The notes: generated by a model from the letters alone, not told the origin. A stretch of DNA of 33,744 nucleotides from Nanobdellota archaeon (GCA_018817905.1 JAHISS010000005.1:1-33744), one strand, 5' to 3'. Numbered from the stretch's first letter, positions 1 through 10,623 are shown. Numbers and translations: made by a program.

Positions 1-1
1 C

Positions 2-646
2 AAAAATTTCTTACAACAAGAATTGAAAAAAACAAAGCATATTCTTACCTTCGGAACAATCGGCTCTTGCAACATCGAAAGCGACATAGACGCAATTATA
101 ACAAAAAAGCCAACTTCAAAAACCTCTGACTTTTACAAAGAGATACATAATTTATTCGATGCTGTAGATAATTACTTGAAAAAATACAACGGAAAAGTAA
201 TTCGTTTTCCAATTGATGAAAATCTAACCCTCCTCGCTGCCAATTACGAAAAAAACGATTTGGCTTTCCACACCATGCTCTACACAAATTATCCGCAAAT
301 TGAAAGAGACTGGGGATGGTTCTTATTCGATGATGAAAACGTTAAAGACATAATCTCTAAATCTTCTTTCTTACTTGGTTCATTCGAAGACCTATCATCA
401 AAAGAATTTCAAAGATCAAGTTACTACGATCCTGCTTACATAATCCTTTACTGGTCTGATTTTATCAATTCAAACATCCCAGAAAAGAATTTAATAAAAA
501 TAATGAACGAAAACTTTAATTCAATTATCAAAAAGAAACTTAAATTTGATTCTGTTCCAAAAGCAAAGAACAAAAAAGAAATCCGAAAGGTTTTTTATGG
601 CGTGTGTGATACTTTAGATGAACTAAACGTTAACAAAGCAAAATAA
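2..646 (+). CDS. Nucleotidyltransferase-fold-like protein, probably 5'-truncated by the window edge
   Basis: The frame is open to the window edge upstream of the TTG at 23. GTIGSCNIESDIDAII resembles the GS...SDxD NTase motif. Confidence 0.5.
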   Translation, partial: KNFLQQELKKTKHILTFGTIGSCNIESDIDAIITKKPTSKTSDFYKEIHNLFDAVDNYLKKYNGKVIRFPIDENLTLLAANYEKNDLAFHTMLYTNYPQIERDWGWFLFDDENVKDIISKSSFLLGSFEDLSSKEFQRSSYYDPAYIILYWSDFINSNIPEKNLIKIMNENFNSIIKKKLKFDSVPKAKNKKEIRKVFYGVCDTLDELNVNKAK

Positions 647-647
647 A

Positions 648-1952
648 ATGAAAACAAAATTCCTATCAATCACAGAAGCCATGAACCAAGGCAAAGGCGA
701 AGTAGCAATAAGAGGTTGGGTCTACCGAGAGCGAGGCTCTAACAAACTGAAGTTCATCGTTCTAAGAGACAGCACAAACATAATCCAATGCGTCCTTGAA
801 AAAGAAAAATTCAAAAAACAATGGTCTGACATCGACAAGTTACAAATTGAAGCATCAATTGAAATCGAAGGAGAAATAAAAAAAGAAGACCGAGCACCTT
901 CCGGATTTGAAATCCACGCCAAAAAATTCAACCTCGTCGGAGAAAGCATAGAATTCCCAATAAACAAAGATCTAAACGAAGAACTCTTAGGCGACAGAAG
1001 ACATTTGTGGCTGAGGTCAAGAAAGATGACTGCGATTATGAAAATCCGCGACACAATTCTGGACGCCATGAGAGAACACTGGCACAAAAAAGGATTCTAT
1101 GAGTTTAACACGCCCTCAATAATCGGACTGCAATGCGAAGGCGGAGCAACTCTTTTCGACGTCGATTACTTCGGCAAAAAGCTGCATTTAGCGCAGACCT
1201 GGCAGCTCCACGCTGAGCCGGGAATCTTTGGTCTGGAAAAAATATTCACAATTCAGCCGTCATTTAGAGCCGAGAAATCTAAAACCTCCCGCCATTTGAC
1301 GGAATTCTGGCACGCCGAAATGGAAGTCGCTTGGGAAAAATTTCCTTATCTTCAGGACGACGCAGAAGAACTAATTAAACACATCGTAAAAAAAGTTTTA
1401 GAGAAAAACGAAGAAGAATTAAAGATATTAGAAAGAAACCCTTCTAAATTAAAACCAATCCTGAAAAAAAGATTTCCACGAATGACCTACACTGAAGCGC
1501 TGAAAATTCTCGAACAAAAGAAAATGAAAATTTCCTGGGGCAAAGATCTTAGAACAATCGAAGAAGATAAACTTTCAGAACTCTATGACACTCCGATAAT
1601 TGTCACGCATTATCCAAAGGACGTGAAGGCATTTTACATGAAAGAAGCAGAAGAACATCCAAAAGAAGGAAAAGTCGTCCTCGGATTCGATATGATTGCT
1701 CCAGACGGCTACGGTGAAATTGTCGGCGCTTCACAAAGAGAAGAATCAATAGAAAAACTTTCCCAAAACCTAAAGAACCAAGGTGAAAAACCAGAAGATT
1801 ATGAATTCTATTTCGACACAAGAAGATACGGCTCCGTCCCGCACGGCGGCTATGGCATGGGCGTCGAACGCGTAATCTCCTGGATTTGCGGCCTCGACAC
1901 AATCAAAGACGCAATGCCCTACCCGAGAACGATGACGAGGTTCTATCCGTAA
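648..1952 (+). CDS. asnS: Asparaginyl-tRNA synthetase (archaeal class IIb)
   Basis: N-terminal OB fold, FRAEKSKTSRHLTEFWHAEMEVAW, RRYGSVPHGGYGMGVERVISW and C-terminal PRTMTRFYP match archaeal AsnRS. Confidence 0.92.
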   Translation: MKTKFLSITEAMNQGKGEVAIRGWVYRERGSNKLKFIVLRDSTNIIQCVLEKEKFKKQWSDIDKLQIEASIEIEGEIKKEDRAPSGFEIHAKKFNLVGESIEFPINKDLNEELLGDRRHLWLRSRKMTAIMKIRDTILDAMREHWHKKGFYEFNTPSIIGLQCEGGATLFDVDYFGKKLHLAQTWQLHAEPGIFGLEKIFTIQPSFRAEKSKTSRHLTEFWHAEMEVAWEKFPYLQDDAEELIKHIVKKVLEKNEEELKILERNPSKLKPILKKRFPRMTYTEALKILEQKKMKISWGKDLRTIEEDKLSELYDTPIIVTHYPKDVKAFYMKEAEEHPKEGKVVLGFDMIAPDGYGEIVGASQREESIEKLSQNLKNQGEKPEDYEFYFDTRRYGSVPHGGYGMGVERVISWICGLDTIKDAMPYPRTMTRFYP

Positions 1953-1987
1953 GGTTTATTAAACAAAATTTTTCTTATTCGAGTAAC

Positions 1988-2395
1988 ATGCCCAACAGAT
2001 TAATAGTCGATCAAGTATGCGAAGGAAGTAACTGTCAAAGAGACAGAGGTTACTGCACTCTAAGAGAAATCCTCACGCACTTCGGGCATTCAGAAATCCG
2101 GACGCCTGGAGATAACACTTGCCATAACGGTGGCGTATGCAGTCTAAAAGAGAAAATACTTCAAACAGACTTCACCGATAAAACCCTCACACAATTAAAG
2201 TGTTTAGAATTTTTTAAATACGTTGAAAGCAGATATCAAAGCCGAGACATCGGATGGAATAACGCTTTCGAGCTCTGGGTAGAAAGAGGCCACGCAATAG
2301 CATTCACAGAAATCTACGACATAGATTCCCCAAAAAAACCCAGAGATATTTATAGAGAAGTTATGTCCAGACCAATACAAGCACCGGTTACCTAA
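1988..2395 (+). CDS. Cysteine-containing hypothetical protein
   Basis: ATG at 1988 (MPNRLIVDQVCEGSNC...). The longer ORF call from 1886 overlaps asnS and is less likely. Confidence 0.6.
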   Translation: MPNRLIVDQVCEGSNCQRDRGYCTLREILTHFGHSEIRTPGDNTCHNGGVCSLKEKILQTDFTDKTLTQLKCLEFFKYVESRYQSRDIGWNNAFELWVERGHAIAFTEIYDIDSPKKPRDIYREVMSRPIQAPVT

Positions 2396-2944
2396 CTAAC
2401 CTATCTCAAACTCAATTCCCTTCCCAGATAGACCAACCGCATGGTAAGGCCCATGATCAATCTCCCTACCCCGACGTCCCAAAGAAGTTAAAACTTCTAA
2501 AGATCTTTTGTCTTCAACAGGAAAAACCGCCAGAGCTTTCTTCCCAATTTCACGGAGCTCAGCTTCCAAACCTTCATAAAGTCTACCTAAAACCTCACAA
2601 TAATCCCCAATCCGCGGATCGACACTTTCCCCTATTGCCCCAGAAGTTCTCTGCGCCCGATGTTCATACTCCGTCGCAGCAACATCATAAATCACAGTGA
2701 TCGTCCCAACAACTTTCCCATCCAATTCAGCAACCATGTTCACACTCCTTCCGTTCTTAATCGCTGGAACAAACAGATTTCTCACTTCATCAACAGAAAT
2801 CTCAGTCCTACGAGGAATAAACTTGAACATTCCTTCCTGACTCCGAACGCCATAATTCCAGTATTCTTGAAGATCAACGAAGTCTCTAGGAATTCCTTCT
2901 TCATTCAAATCATCCAAATTAGGTTTTCTGACAACTAAGGCCAT
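2396..2944 (-). CDS. Possible GNAT-like acetyltransferase
   Basis: 182-aa ORF; NMVAELDGKVVGTITVIYD resembles a GNAT core strand. Confidence 0.5.
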   Translation of the reverse strand: MALVVRKPNLDDLNEEGIPRDFVDLQEYWNYGVRSQEGMFKFIPRRTEISVDEVRNLFVPAIKNGRSVNMVAELDGKVVGTITVIYDVAATEYEHRAQRTSGAIGESVDPRIGDYCEVLGRLYEGLEAELREIGKKALAVFPVEDKRSLEVLTSLGRRGREIDHGPYHAVGLSGKGIEFEIG

Positions 2945-2994
2945 AGCATAATCTAGGACGAACGTTTTTTAAATGTTACCCTCCTGATTTACCG

Positions 2995-3927
2995 ATGAAA
3001 CTCCTCGTCATCGGCGATCTTCACGGCCGCAAACCAGAAATCCATTTCAAGGACTTCGACGCAATAGTCCAAGTAGGCGACGTGTGCGACGACAAAAAAT
3101 TTAGACCCCATATAAAAAAATGGTTAAAATTCCTAAAAAAATCTGAAGAAAAAATTTCGCTAAGCTCATTCTTAGAGAAGGAAATCGGAAAGAAGGATGT
3201 AAAAAAGCTGGACAGGGATTCTTTAATCGGAGGAAGAAAGATTCTAAGATACCTAGATTCATTCAACAAACCAGTTTTTGTAGTTCCAGGTAACTGGGAT
3301 CAGAGTTATGGAGAAACAAGAATCAAAAACCCTGACAAGAGCAGTTACGATTACGAAAAATCGTTTTACGATTACTGGCTCGGCAAAAACATGAACCCTC
3401 GCCTCATCCGTGGCCTAAAAAACATCAAAGATTGCCAATTCAAACTTCATACATTCCAAGGAACCAACTTCATCGGTTACGGCTTAAGCAGCGGTCCAGA
3501 AGACCCAGAACTAAGAAAAAAATCTAAAAGAATAAAATACGAAAAAGGCCAATATGAAAAAATCCTAAGAACACACTCAACCTACATGGAAAGACTAAAA
3601 GGAGAACTCAAAAGGAAGATTAAAGGACCCATTGTATTCATCTCACACAACGTCCCCCATAACACCAAATTAGACAAAGTCAAAAACAAAAACTCCCCAG
3701 CCCATAATAAACATTTAGGCTCAACCGTCGCGCGCGAATTCTGCCAAAAAATCAAACCTCTCCTCTGCTTAAGCGGGCACATGCACGAATACTTCGGCAA
3801 AGACAAAATAAAAAATACAACCGTGATCAACGTCGGCTTCGGTAAAAACGCAAACGTCTTAGTCGAACTTGACCCAGAAAAGAACAAAATTAAGAAGATA
3901 ATGTTCAACAAGAGTTACAGGGGTTAG
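2995..3927 (+). CDS. Calcineurin-like metallophosphoesterase
   Basis: GDLHG, GDVCDD, GNWD, SHNVPH and SGHMHE motifs. Confidence 0.88.
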   Translation: MKLLVIGDLHGRKPEIHFKDFDAIVQVGDVCDDKKFRPHIKKWLKFLKKSEEKISLSSFLEKEIGKKDVKKLDRDSLIGGRKILRYLDSFNKPVFVVPGNWDQSYGETRIKNPDKSSYDYEKSFYDYWLGKNMNPRLIRGLKNIKDCQFKLHTFQGTNFIGYGLSSGPEDPELRKKSKRIKYEKGQYEKILRTHSTYMERLKGELKRKIKGPIVFISHNVPHNTKLDKVKNKNSPAHNKHLGSTVAREFCQKIKPLLCLSGHMHEYFGKDKIKNTTVINVGFGKNANVLVELDPEKNKIKKIMFNKSYRG

Positions 3928-3928
3928 A

Positions 3929-4642
3929 TTAATTATAAGTCTTTTCATCAAGAATACGCATCAACCTTACAAACTCTTTTTCGATTTCCTTCACTTCATA
4001 AGGAATCTTATTTATCACATTAAGCCCATATTTGTCCTTCAGATAACAAAAAAGCGATTCCGCAGAGGCCCGGATATTATGCCTCGGAAATGTCTTAATC
4101 CGAGCAGACATTTCAAAATCAAGAATCACGAAATAAGGTTCTAATTTTTCTTGAGGCAAGACTCTAACTTTTTTGATTACATCAAAATTGCCATAAAGAG
4201 GAATCAAATGCTTTTTAACTTCCTTCTCAAAAGAAATTGGATTAAACCTCTTAAAACTTCTATGGTCTGGGAAAAACAGCGAATGAACTGGAATAAGACC
4301 AGGCGCCCCCTCCTCGATGCTGGCAAGATAATAGACCAACTCTTGCATAACCTTCTTAGTACACGTAGCAAGATAGTATCTCTCATGTTCTTTCTTTAAT
4401 TCTTTTTCAATTTCAGCGTAAAGCTCAGTTAACTCAATCAAGACTTCGCCAATTTTCACATCAGTCGCTGGAAAAATCAAAAGATCAATGTCGTGATGTT
4501 CCTTTTTGTCATAATTTGCCACAAGACCAAGAAATCCAAGTTTTTTTGGAACATGTTTTTTAAGAACTTCTTTAATTGCGCTTTCAAATAGGTTCACTAT
4601 TTTAACATCAACAATATGACGGTAGGTATGAATCGTTTCCAT
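3929..4642 (-). CDS. Hypothetical protein, possibly NTase-like
   Basis: 237-aa ORF; KKEHHDIDLLIFP gives a DxD-type signature. Confidence 0.5.
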   Translation of the reverse strand: METIHTYRHIVDVKIVNLFESAIKEVLKKHVPKKLGFLGLVANYDKKEHHDIDLLIFPATDVKIGEVLIELTELYAEIEKELKKEHERYYLATCTKKVMQELVYYLASIEEGAPGLIPVHSLFFPDHRSFKRFNPISFEKEVKKHLIPLYGNFDVIKKVRVLPQEKLEPYFVILDFEMSARIKTFPRHNIRASAESLFCYLKDKYGLNVINKIPYEVKEIEKEFVRLMRILDEKTYN

Positions 4643-4716
4643 ACCATTTACAATAACTTTTAGGTATTTAACAGTTTCTCAAATAATTTTATAAACCCAA
4701 TATCTCTCTTAAGGTC

Positions 4717-5133
4717 ATGGCAAAAAAGAAGAAAGATGAAGACAAAGGAATGTCTCTCGACGACGCTTTTGCCGACGATGAAGACGTAGAATACGCCGAA
4801 GCAAAACCAAGAAAGCTATCTCCAAAAAAGACAGAAAAAATCGCAGCGCCAGACAATGATGAAAACATCAAGCTCAAAGGTTCAAAACCAATAACCGAAT
4901 TAAAGAAGGGCGACAAAATAAAAGTAAACTCATTGGATTTAGAAGTCGACGCCCACATCGTTTTAATCGACCACAACTCAACAAAAGAAATGGCAATCGA
5001 ACTCTTCGACCCAAAAACAGACAAAGACTACCAACTCAGATACTTTTCAGACCGCCCAGAAAACAGCGTTGAAGTTTACGAACTAATCGAAATTCTGTAC
5101 AGCAGACTTCCAGTAAAAAGGATTGAATGGTAA
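4717..5133 (+). CDS. Hypothetical protein with Lys/Asp-rich N-terminus
   Basis: 138-aa ORF preceded by the TATA-like tttataaaccc. Confidence 0.65.
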   Translation: MAKKKKDEDKGMSLDDAFADDEDVEYAEAKPRKLSPKKTEKIAAPDNDENIKLKGSKPITELKKGDKIKVNSLDLEVDAHIVLIDHNSTKEMAIELFDPKTDKDYQLRYFSDRPENSVEVYELIEILYSRLPVKRIEW

Positions 5134-5163
5134 AATTTAAGAATACTTGCCCTATTCACAAAC

Positions 5164-5601
5164 ATGAGAAAACATCCGCAGACCAGCAGCACCGCATGGT
5201 TTAGTGCAAATCACGGACGAACAGTTCACCCGCTGACCGTTGTAGCCATTTTAAGCAGAGACCGCGGCAGACCAGATGGTCTCTATGAATTTCTGGAAAG
5301 AAGAAGGCATCTTATCCCTGCCAGCTATCATGATGGAGCAATAGACGGAGTAAAGCTATTTTTCCCAAAATTGAAAAGACCAAGTGAAATAGAAAGGATG
5401 TACAATCTTCCAACAGGTTCCTTAACAAAAATGCTCGCAAGAGTGTACGTCGAAGATGGCGTACTTCCAGGCGCATTAAGATTGCCGCAAAGTGCAATGG
5501 CAGATTTGTTAAATTCGGGATATTTAGCTAAAGCAGGCCCGATAAAAATAAGTCTTGGAAGAAAAAGCCACGCTTTCCTGAGAGCAAGGAACATCATATG
5601 A
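5164..5601 (+). CDS. Hypothetical protein
   Basis: 145-aa ORF with ATG start and good spacing to its neighbours. Confidence 0.6.
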   Translation: MRKHPQTSSTAWFSANHGRTVHPLTVVAILSRDRGRPDGLYEFLERRRHLIPASYHDGAIDGVKLFFPKLKRPSEIERMYNLPTGSLTKMLARVYVEDGVLPGALRLPQSAMADLLNSGYLAKAGPIKISLGRKSHAFLRARNII

Positions 5602-5666
5602 CCCGAATAAAATGCCGCTAAACAAACAACAATTAAATTTATAATCACTCTTCTCTCCAGAATATA

Positions 5667-6335
5667 ATGCAGATAAAGGGGATAAATATTGAATTCTTAG
5701 GCCACTCTGGTTTCCTAATCAGTTCTGAATCTAAAAGAATCGCAATAGACCCATACAACATTTCTGACAACATCCCAAAAGCAGATTTAATTCTTGTCAC
5801 GCACAGCCACTACGACCACTGTTCCATCAAGGATATTGAAAAAATAAAAAAAGACAGAACAGTAATTGTTATCCCTGCAGACGCGCAAAGCAAAATCACA
5901 AAAATCAAAGACGTGGAAATGCAAATCATCGAACCAGGAGACGAACTAAAAATAGGCAACACGAAAATTGAAGCAATCCCAGCTTACAACACAAATAAAG
6001 ACTTCCACCCAAAAAGAGAAGGATGGCTCGGCTACTTGATAAAACTCAAAGAAATCATAATTTACCACGCAGGCGACTCTGACAAAATTCCTGAAATGAA
6101 AAACCTCACCGGCTACGGCAAACACGGAAACGAATTCATTGCATTACTCCCAGTCTCAGGAAAATATGTAATGGACGCCGAAGAAGCCGCAGAAGTCGCC
6201 TCGTTCCTCTCGCCAACCATCGCAATACCAATGCATTACGGCGCCGGCGTCGCTGGCACAACTGAAGACGCAGAAAAATTCGTGAAACTTTGCAAAGAAA
6301 AAGGCCTTAAGGCAGAGGTTCTGGAGAAGATTTGA
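5667..6335 (+). CDS. MBL-fold metal-dependent hydrolase (UPF0173/UlaG-like)
   Basis: FLGHSGFLI, VTHSHYDHCS and a downstream HAGDSD. Confidence 0.85.
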   Translation: MQIKGINIEFLGHSGFLISSESKRIAIDPYNISDNIPKADLILVTHSHYDHCSIKDIEKIKKDRTVIVIPADAQSKITKIKDVEMQIIEPGDELKIGNTKIEAIPAYNTNKDFHPKREGWLGYLIKLKEIIIYHAGDSDKIPEMKNLTGYGKHGNEFIALLPVSGKYVMDAEEAAEVASFLSPTIAIPMHYGAGVAGTTEDAEKFVKLCKEKGLKAEVLEKI

Positions 6336-6381
6336 TGTTAGCTATACAAAAATTTATATATCTCATTTTTCAAGGAACAAG

Positions 6382-7392
6382 ATGGAAAACAACACCTTCC
6401 AAGAAATCTGGGAAGAACTAAAAAAATGCAAAAAAGTCGTAATGTCTTTGCACTACGGACCAGACGGAGATTCAATCGGGGCTTGCACTGCAATGAAATA
6501 TGTTTTAGAAAAACAACTCAACGCAGAAGTAACCTTAGTAAGTCCAGACACTTTAGCAGAAAACATGGCTAATCTTTCCCTAACAAAAGAAATAGAATTC
6601 AACAAAGATCTCTCTGACTTAGACCTAAAAAACTTTGATGCAATTATTTTCCTGGATTCTGGAATATACACTTGGGTAGCTGGGAGGGGAAAAGAAAATT
6701 TCTCATTACCAGAAAATCAAACAATAATCAACATAGACCATCATGGCACAAACACCCTTTATGGAACGTTAAATTATGTAGATGAAAAACAACCTTCAAC
6801 CTGCTCTCTTTTAATCGACTTCTTTGAAGAAAATAACATCGAGTTTGATAAAAAGCTGTCAAACAGATTACTGCTCGGTGTCTGCACAGATTCTGGATTT
6901 TTCACATTCGACACAAATCCTAACAAAGCAATCAAAGACGCTTCATTCCTAATAGAAAACGGAGCAGATTATCTCAACGAGATACTAAAACCAATCCTTT
7001 ACAACCAGCCATTAAAACTAAAAAAATATTATTCGCTCTTGACAAATCGTCTGAAAATAAACCGCGAAAAACGGTTCGCCTACAGTTACATAACACAAGA
7101 AGAAATTAAAGACTTAAATTTAAATATGGCAGAGGTAAGATTGGGTGTTAACGATTTACAATTTTTATCAGAAATTGATTTTGTCTTCACTTTATCTGAA
7201 ATGCAAGATTCTATCAAAGGTTCGTTTCGTTCAAAAAAACAAGTTGACGTTTCGCTTTTCGCAAAAGCTCTCGGCGGAGGCGGCCATAAATTCGCAGCAG
7301 CTTTTCAACTTCCAAAAACTTCTTTAGAACAAGCAGAAAAAAAAGTCATCGAAGCAATTGAAAAAGTCGGAATCCACAAAATCCAAGATTAA
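6382..7392 (+). CDS. DHH/DHHA1 phosphoesterase (NrnA/RecJ-like)
   Basis: GPDGDSIGA, NIDHHGTN, TDSGFFTFD and GGGGHKFAAAF motifs. Confidence 0.85.
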   Translation: MENNTFQEIWEELKKCKKVVMSLHYGPDGDSIGACTAMKYVLEKQLNAEVTLVSPDTLAENMANLSLTKEIEFNKDLSDLDLKNFDAIIFLDSGIYTWVAGRGKENFSLPENQTIINIDHHGTNTLYGTLNYVDEKQPSTCSLLIDFFEENNIEFDKKLSNRLLLGVCTDSGFFTFDTNPNKAIKDASFLIENGADYLNEILKPILYNQPLKLKKYYSLLTNRLKINREKRFAYSYITQEEIKDLNLNMAEVRLGVNDLQFLSEIDFVFTLSEMQDSIKGSFRSKKQVDVSLFAKALGGGGHKFAAAFQLPKTSLEQAEKKVIEAIEKVGIHKIQD

Positions 7393-7490
7393 CCTCCTTC
7401 CAAACCATAACTCCAAACAACAATCAAATATTTAAACGCCACTAACCCTTACCTCAGATTCACAAAATGAAAGGAGGTACTAAAAAATAG

Positions 7491-8570
7491 ATGGTACTTG
7501 ATTTTGCAAGAGAAGCAATAGAAAACGCTAGTAAACTTAGTATTAATTTCGACGAACTTCGCGCAGGAAAAGCCAATATTAAAGTCTTTGGCATTGGCGG
7601 TGCTGGTTGCAATACAGCAACGTGGCTCTTCAACAAAGGGATTTCTGGAGCAACAGTCTACGGGGTAAACACCGACGCTTTACACCTATCAATAACAAAG
7701 TCAGATGAAAAAATCCTGATAGGAAAAGAATTAACAAGAGGTTTAGGCGCAGGCGGAAGACCAAAAGTAGGAATGGAAGCTGCAAAAGAGTCGCTTTCTG
7801 AACTAAAAAAAGCAACCGGCGGAGCAGACATGGTTTTCATTTTAGTTGGCCTTGGCGGCGGAACAGGAACCGGCGCATCACCGATAATCGCGCAGTTAGC
7901 AAAAGAATCCGGAGCAGTTGTAATTGCAGTAGCAACAATGCCTTTTGACTGCGAAAAAGTCAGACAAGACAAAGCAGAATTCGGCCTTCAAGAACTAACA
8001 GAAGTCGTTGACACAGCAATCCTAATTGACAACAACCGTTTGGTAGACATTGCAGGAAACTTGCCGATGGAACAGGCCTTTGCAGTAGCAAACGAGCTAG
8101 TCAGTACAATGATTAAAGGTATAGTCGAGACTATTACTTTGCCCTCATTGATTAACTTAGACTACGCTGATGTTTCTGCAATTATGAAAAACGGCGACGT
8201 TGCTGTTATCGGAGTTGGGGAGAGCGACACAACCTCAAGAGTTGACGAAGCTGTAAGACAAGCCCTGACACAACCTTTGTTAGATGTTGACTATCGCGGC
8301 GCGACCGGCGCCCTTGTCCACATAACTTGCGGCCCTGATTTCAAACTCGAAGAGTTCGCAGGAGTCGGAGAACTTGTAACAGAAAACATAAGTTCAGACG
8401 CTCAGGTAATTATCGGAGCAAGAATTAACAAAGACTTTCAGAATAAAGTCAGAGTGATAACAATAATGACCGGCGTCAAATCGCCTTACGTCCTCGGAAA
8501 ACACGCGTTAGCAGAAGAACAGCAGCCACGACAAGAAATGTCAGAACTCGGCATAGAAGTCTTCAGATAA
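7491..8570 (+). CDS. ftsZ: Cell division protein FtsZ
   Basis: GGAGCNT, GGGTGTGASP tubulin signature and NTDALHL; SD-like ggaggt upstream. Confidence 0.95.
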   Translation: MVLDFAREAIENASKLSINFDELRAGKANIKVFGIGGAGCNTATWLFNKGISGATVYGVNTDALHLSITKSDEKILIGKELTRGLGAGGRPKVGMEAAKESLSELKKATGGADMVFILVGLGGGTGTGASPIIAQLAKESGAVVIAVATMPFDCEKVRQDKAEFGLQELTEVVDTAILIDNNRLVDIAGNLPMEQAFAVANELVSTMIKGIVETITLPSLINLDYADVSAIMKNGDVAVIGVGESDTTSRVDEAVRQALTQPLLDVDYRGATGALVHITCGPDFKLEEFAGVGELVTENISSDAQVIIGARINKDFQNKVRVITIMTGVKSPYVLGKHALAEEQQPRQEMSELGIEVFR

Positions 8571-8573
8571 ACA

Positions 8574-8632
8574 CTTTTTTATTTTTTTACCTTTTTCTTT
8601 ATTTTTTTGTTTTGTTTTTTTGTTTTTCTTTT
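8574..8632 (+). terminator. Poly-T tract terminator downstream of ftsZ
   Basis: About 60 nt of nearly pure T on the coding strand just after the ftsZ stop. Archaeal RNA polymerase terminates at T-tracts. Confidence 0.65.
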
Positions 8633-8718
8633 AGATAATTTATCCTGCAATCAGAAAAAAACAATTAGATGGTTGTTTATTCTATGGATTTGAGCGGTCG
8701 GGAATTTCTGTAGAGTGA

Positions 8719-9294
8719 TTAGTCTCCGTCTCTTGTAGCATATATTTCATCCCAATATCGATTATAATATCTCTCAGACAATCTTCCAGTTAATTTTCCT
8801 AAAGCGACAGCTAAAAGTCCAAAACCGAGGAACCTTCCAAAACCTTTCTTTATACCTTTCCACTCCAAACCATTATACTCTTGAATTACAGGACTTTTTT
8901 TCATTTCTTTAATATCTGATTTAATTACTGCGGCGAGTTCATCCAAAGATGCTTTAGCTTCCCTGGCTTCTGCAATTGCTTTAGACTTCACAGCAGGTTG
9001 TGTTGCAGGAACATAACCATCTTTCTCAAAACCATCCAAATCAGAACTCCTGATAGTAAAATCATTCTCATCAACCCCCCAACTTCTTCTTTCTGCAAAA
9101 ACGAGGGCATCAAGAGCAGAATTATATCTCCCTATTTCATCCTCGTGAATAGTTCCAATCCAAGGGTGATTTATCCTTTTACCAGTAAGACTTCTAGAAT
9201 CATAAAAGCAACCCTTTAAGGCCAAAGCCCCTGCTAACATTGTAAGTGGAACCCCTATTCTGTTAACTATCTTTCTTTTTGTCAGTGGTTTCAT
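8719..9294 (-). CDS. Hypothetical membrane-associated protein
   Basis: 191-aa ORF with N-terminal IGVPLTMLAGALALKGC and a second hydrophobic stretch, FLGFGLLAVALG. Confidence 0.6.
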   Translation of the reverse strand: MKPLTKRKIVNRIGVPLTMLAGALALKGCFYDSRSLTGKRINHPWIGTIHEDEIGRYNSALDALVFAERRSWGVDENDFTIRSSDLDGFEKDGYVPATQPAVKSKAIAEAREAKASLDELAAVIKSDIKEMKKSPVIQEYNGLEWKGIKKGFGRFLGFGLLAVALGKLTGRLSERYYNRYWDEIYATRDGD

Positions 9295-9510
9295 AATCTC
9301 CTCAAAATCTCCCCCTACTTAAACTTTTCTCTTTGTTACTACTCCAAAGAAACATGATAAACGACAATCTTCAAAAAACCAAAACCCTTAAATAATCCAA
9401 TCATCTCAATAAAGTATCAACTGATATCAAAAACCCACCAAAATAAATCCACCTCCCTAACCCCACATCCCAATAACCAACCAGAATAAACCACCACCCT
9501 CCAAAACAAA

Positions 9511-9822
9511 ATGGCAACACAAAAACTAAAAATCACAAAAACAGAATTAATCGAAAAGACAGATTACAAAATAAAGAGATATCCAAATCTCAACACAGTA
9601 TTGATGGTTGAAGATTTCTTAAAGCAAAACCAAGACATACCCATGAAAATCTCTGAAATAAAAAAACAACTCCCAAAACAAATAATGCACCAAACACTAT
9701 TGCTTATTTTAGAATACCTCTGGAAGAGCGGAAAAATAATCTACGGACCAAGAGGCGTTCAATGGATTTACACAGAGCCGCACCACTTAAAAAAAATGTT
9801 TGAAAACACAATAGAGGTCTAA
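9511..9822 (+). CDS. Small protein, possibly winged-helix
   Basis: 103-aa ORF with an HTH-like helix pattern and charged surface. Confidence 0.55.
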   Translation: MATQKLKITKTELIEKTDYKIKRYPNLNTVLMVEDFLKQNQDIPMKISEIKKQLPKQIMHQTLLLILEYLWKSGKIIYGPRGVQWIYTEPHHLKKMFENTIEV

Positions 9823-9824
9823 GT

Positions 9825-10250
9825 TTAATCACCCTTCTTCACAAAACTCATAACCTCGCCAACAAAATCTTCAAAATCACCAAGCTTATCAAGATTTTCA
9901 AATGCTAATTCATCATCAACCTCTCCATATTTATGGACAAGAATATTTCTAAATCCCTTCATGTCTTTCAAAATCTTCTCCATTTTTCCAGATATTATCT
10001 TTTTATGCTTAAGCTTATCAAAAAGTTCATCTTCATCAGATGGAATGCCGAGTTTCAAATTAGAAACAAGAACATTTCCCACATCTATCACAGTTTCTAT
10101 TGAAATCTGTAAAAGCCTCTCGCACGCTCTCTTTTTTTCTATAGAATCTTTATACTCCTTAAAATCCGCAGGCTTTATTTTCTCAAGCTCATCTAAATAA
10201 TTATTCAACTCGTCTATTTTAGAATATATTTTTCCCCTATCAATTTTCAT
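9825..10250 (-). CDS. HepT-like HEPN protein (DUF86)
   Basis: RNILVHKY matches HEPN RX4HXY. It overlaps the NTase gene. Start set at MKIDRGK, inside the ORF call from 10298. Confidence 0.8.
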   Translation of the reverse strand: MKIDRGKIYSKIDELNNYLDELEKIKPADFKEYKDSIEKKRACERLLQISIETVIDVGNVLVSNLKLGIPSDEDELFDKLKHKKIISGKMEKILKDMKGFRNILVHKYGEVDDELAFENLDKLGDFEDFVGEVMSFVKKGD

Positions 10251-10623
10251 TTTCCACCATACCAAGATATGTATAATAAATTTTCTTATAAAATTCAAAT
10301 TCCTTTATTGTAGAAAAAGCAATCTCATAAAGCAAATCCTCATTTTTACATAAAACAATCTTATTATCCTCGAGTATCCTTTTTCTTATGTAAATCGGAA
10401 GCTGTTGAAACACATGAACGTCAAACTTCGAAGCTAAAATAGAACTGTACCTAAGCTTTTTCTTAGACATTCTCAAATTAGAATATTTTTTGTCAAGAAC
10501 AAGACATACATCAATGTCCCTATACTCCTCACCCCGAGCATATGAACCAAACACAAGCACAGCTATTACTTCAACATCATTCTTAACTTCTCTAATAAAT
10601 TCAGGTTTCAATATTTTCTGCAT
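10240..10623 (-). CDS. MNT-family minimal nucleotidyltransferase
   Basis: VLVFGSYARGEEYRDIDVCLV, the GSYAR...DxD signature; overlaps HepT. Confidence 0.85.
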   Translation of the reverse strand: MQKILKPEFIREVKNDVEVIAVLVFGSYARGEEYRDIDVCLVLDKKYSNLRMSKKKLRYSSILASKFDVHVFQQLPIYIRKRILEDNKIVLCKNEDLLYEIAFSTIKEFEFYKKIYYTYLGMVENEN

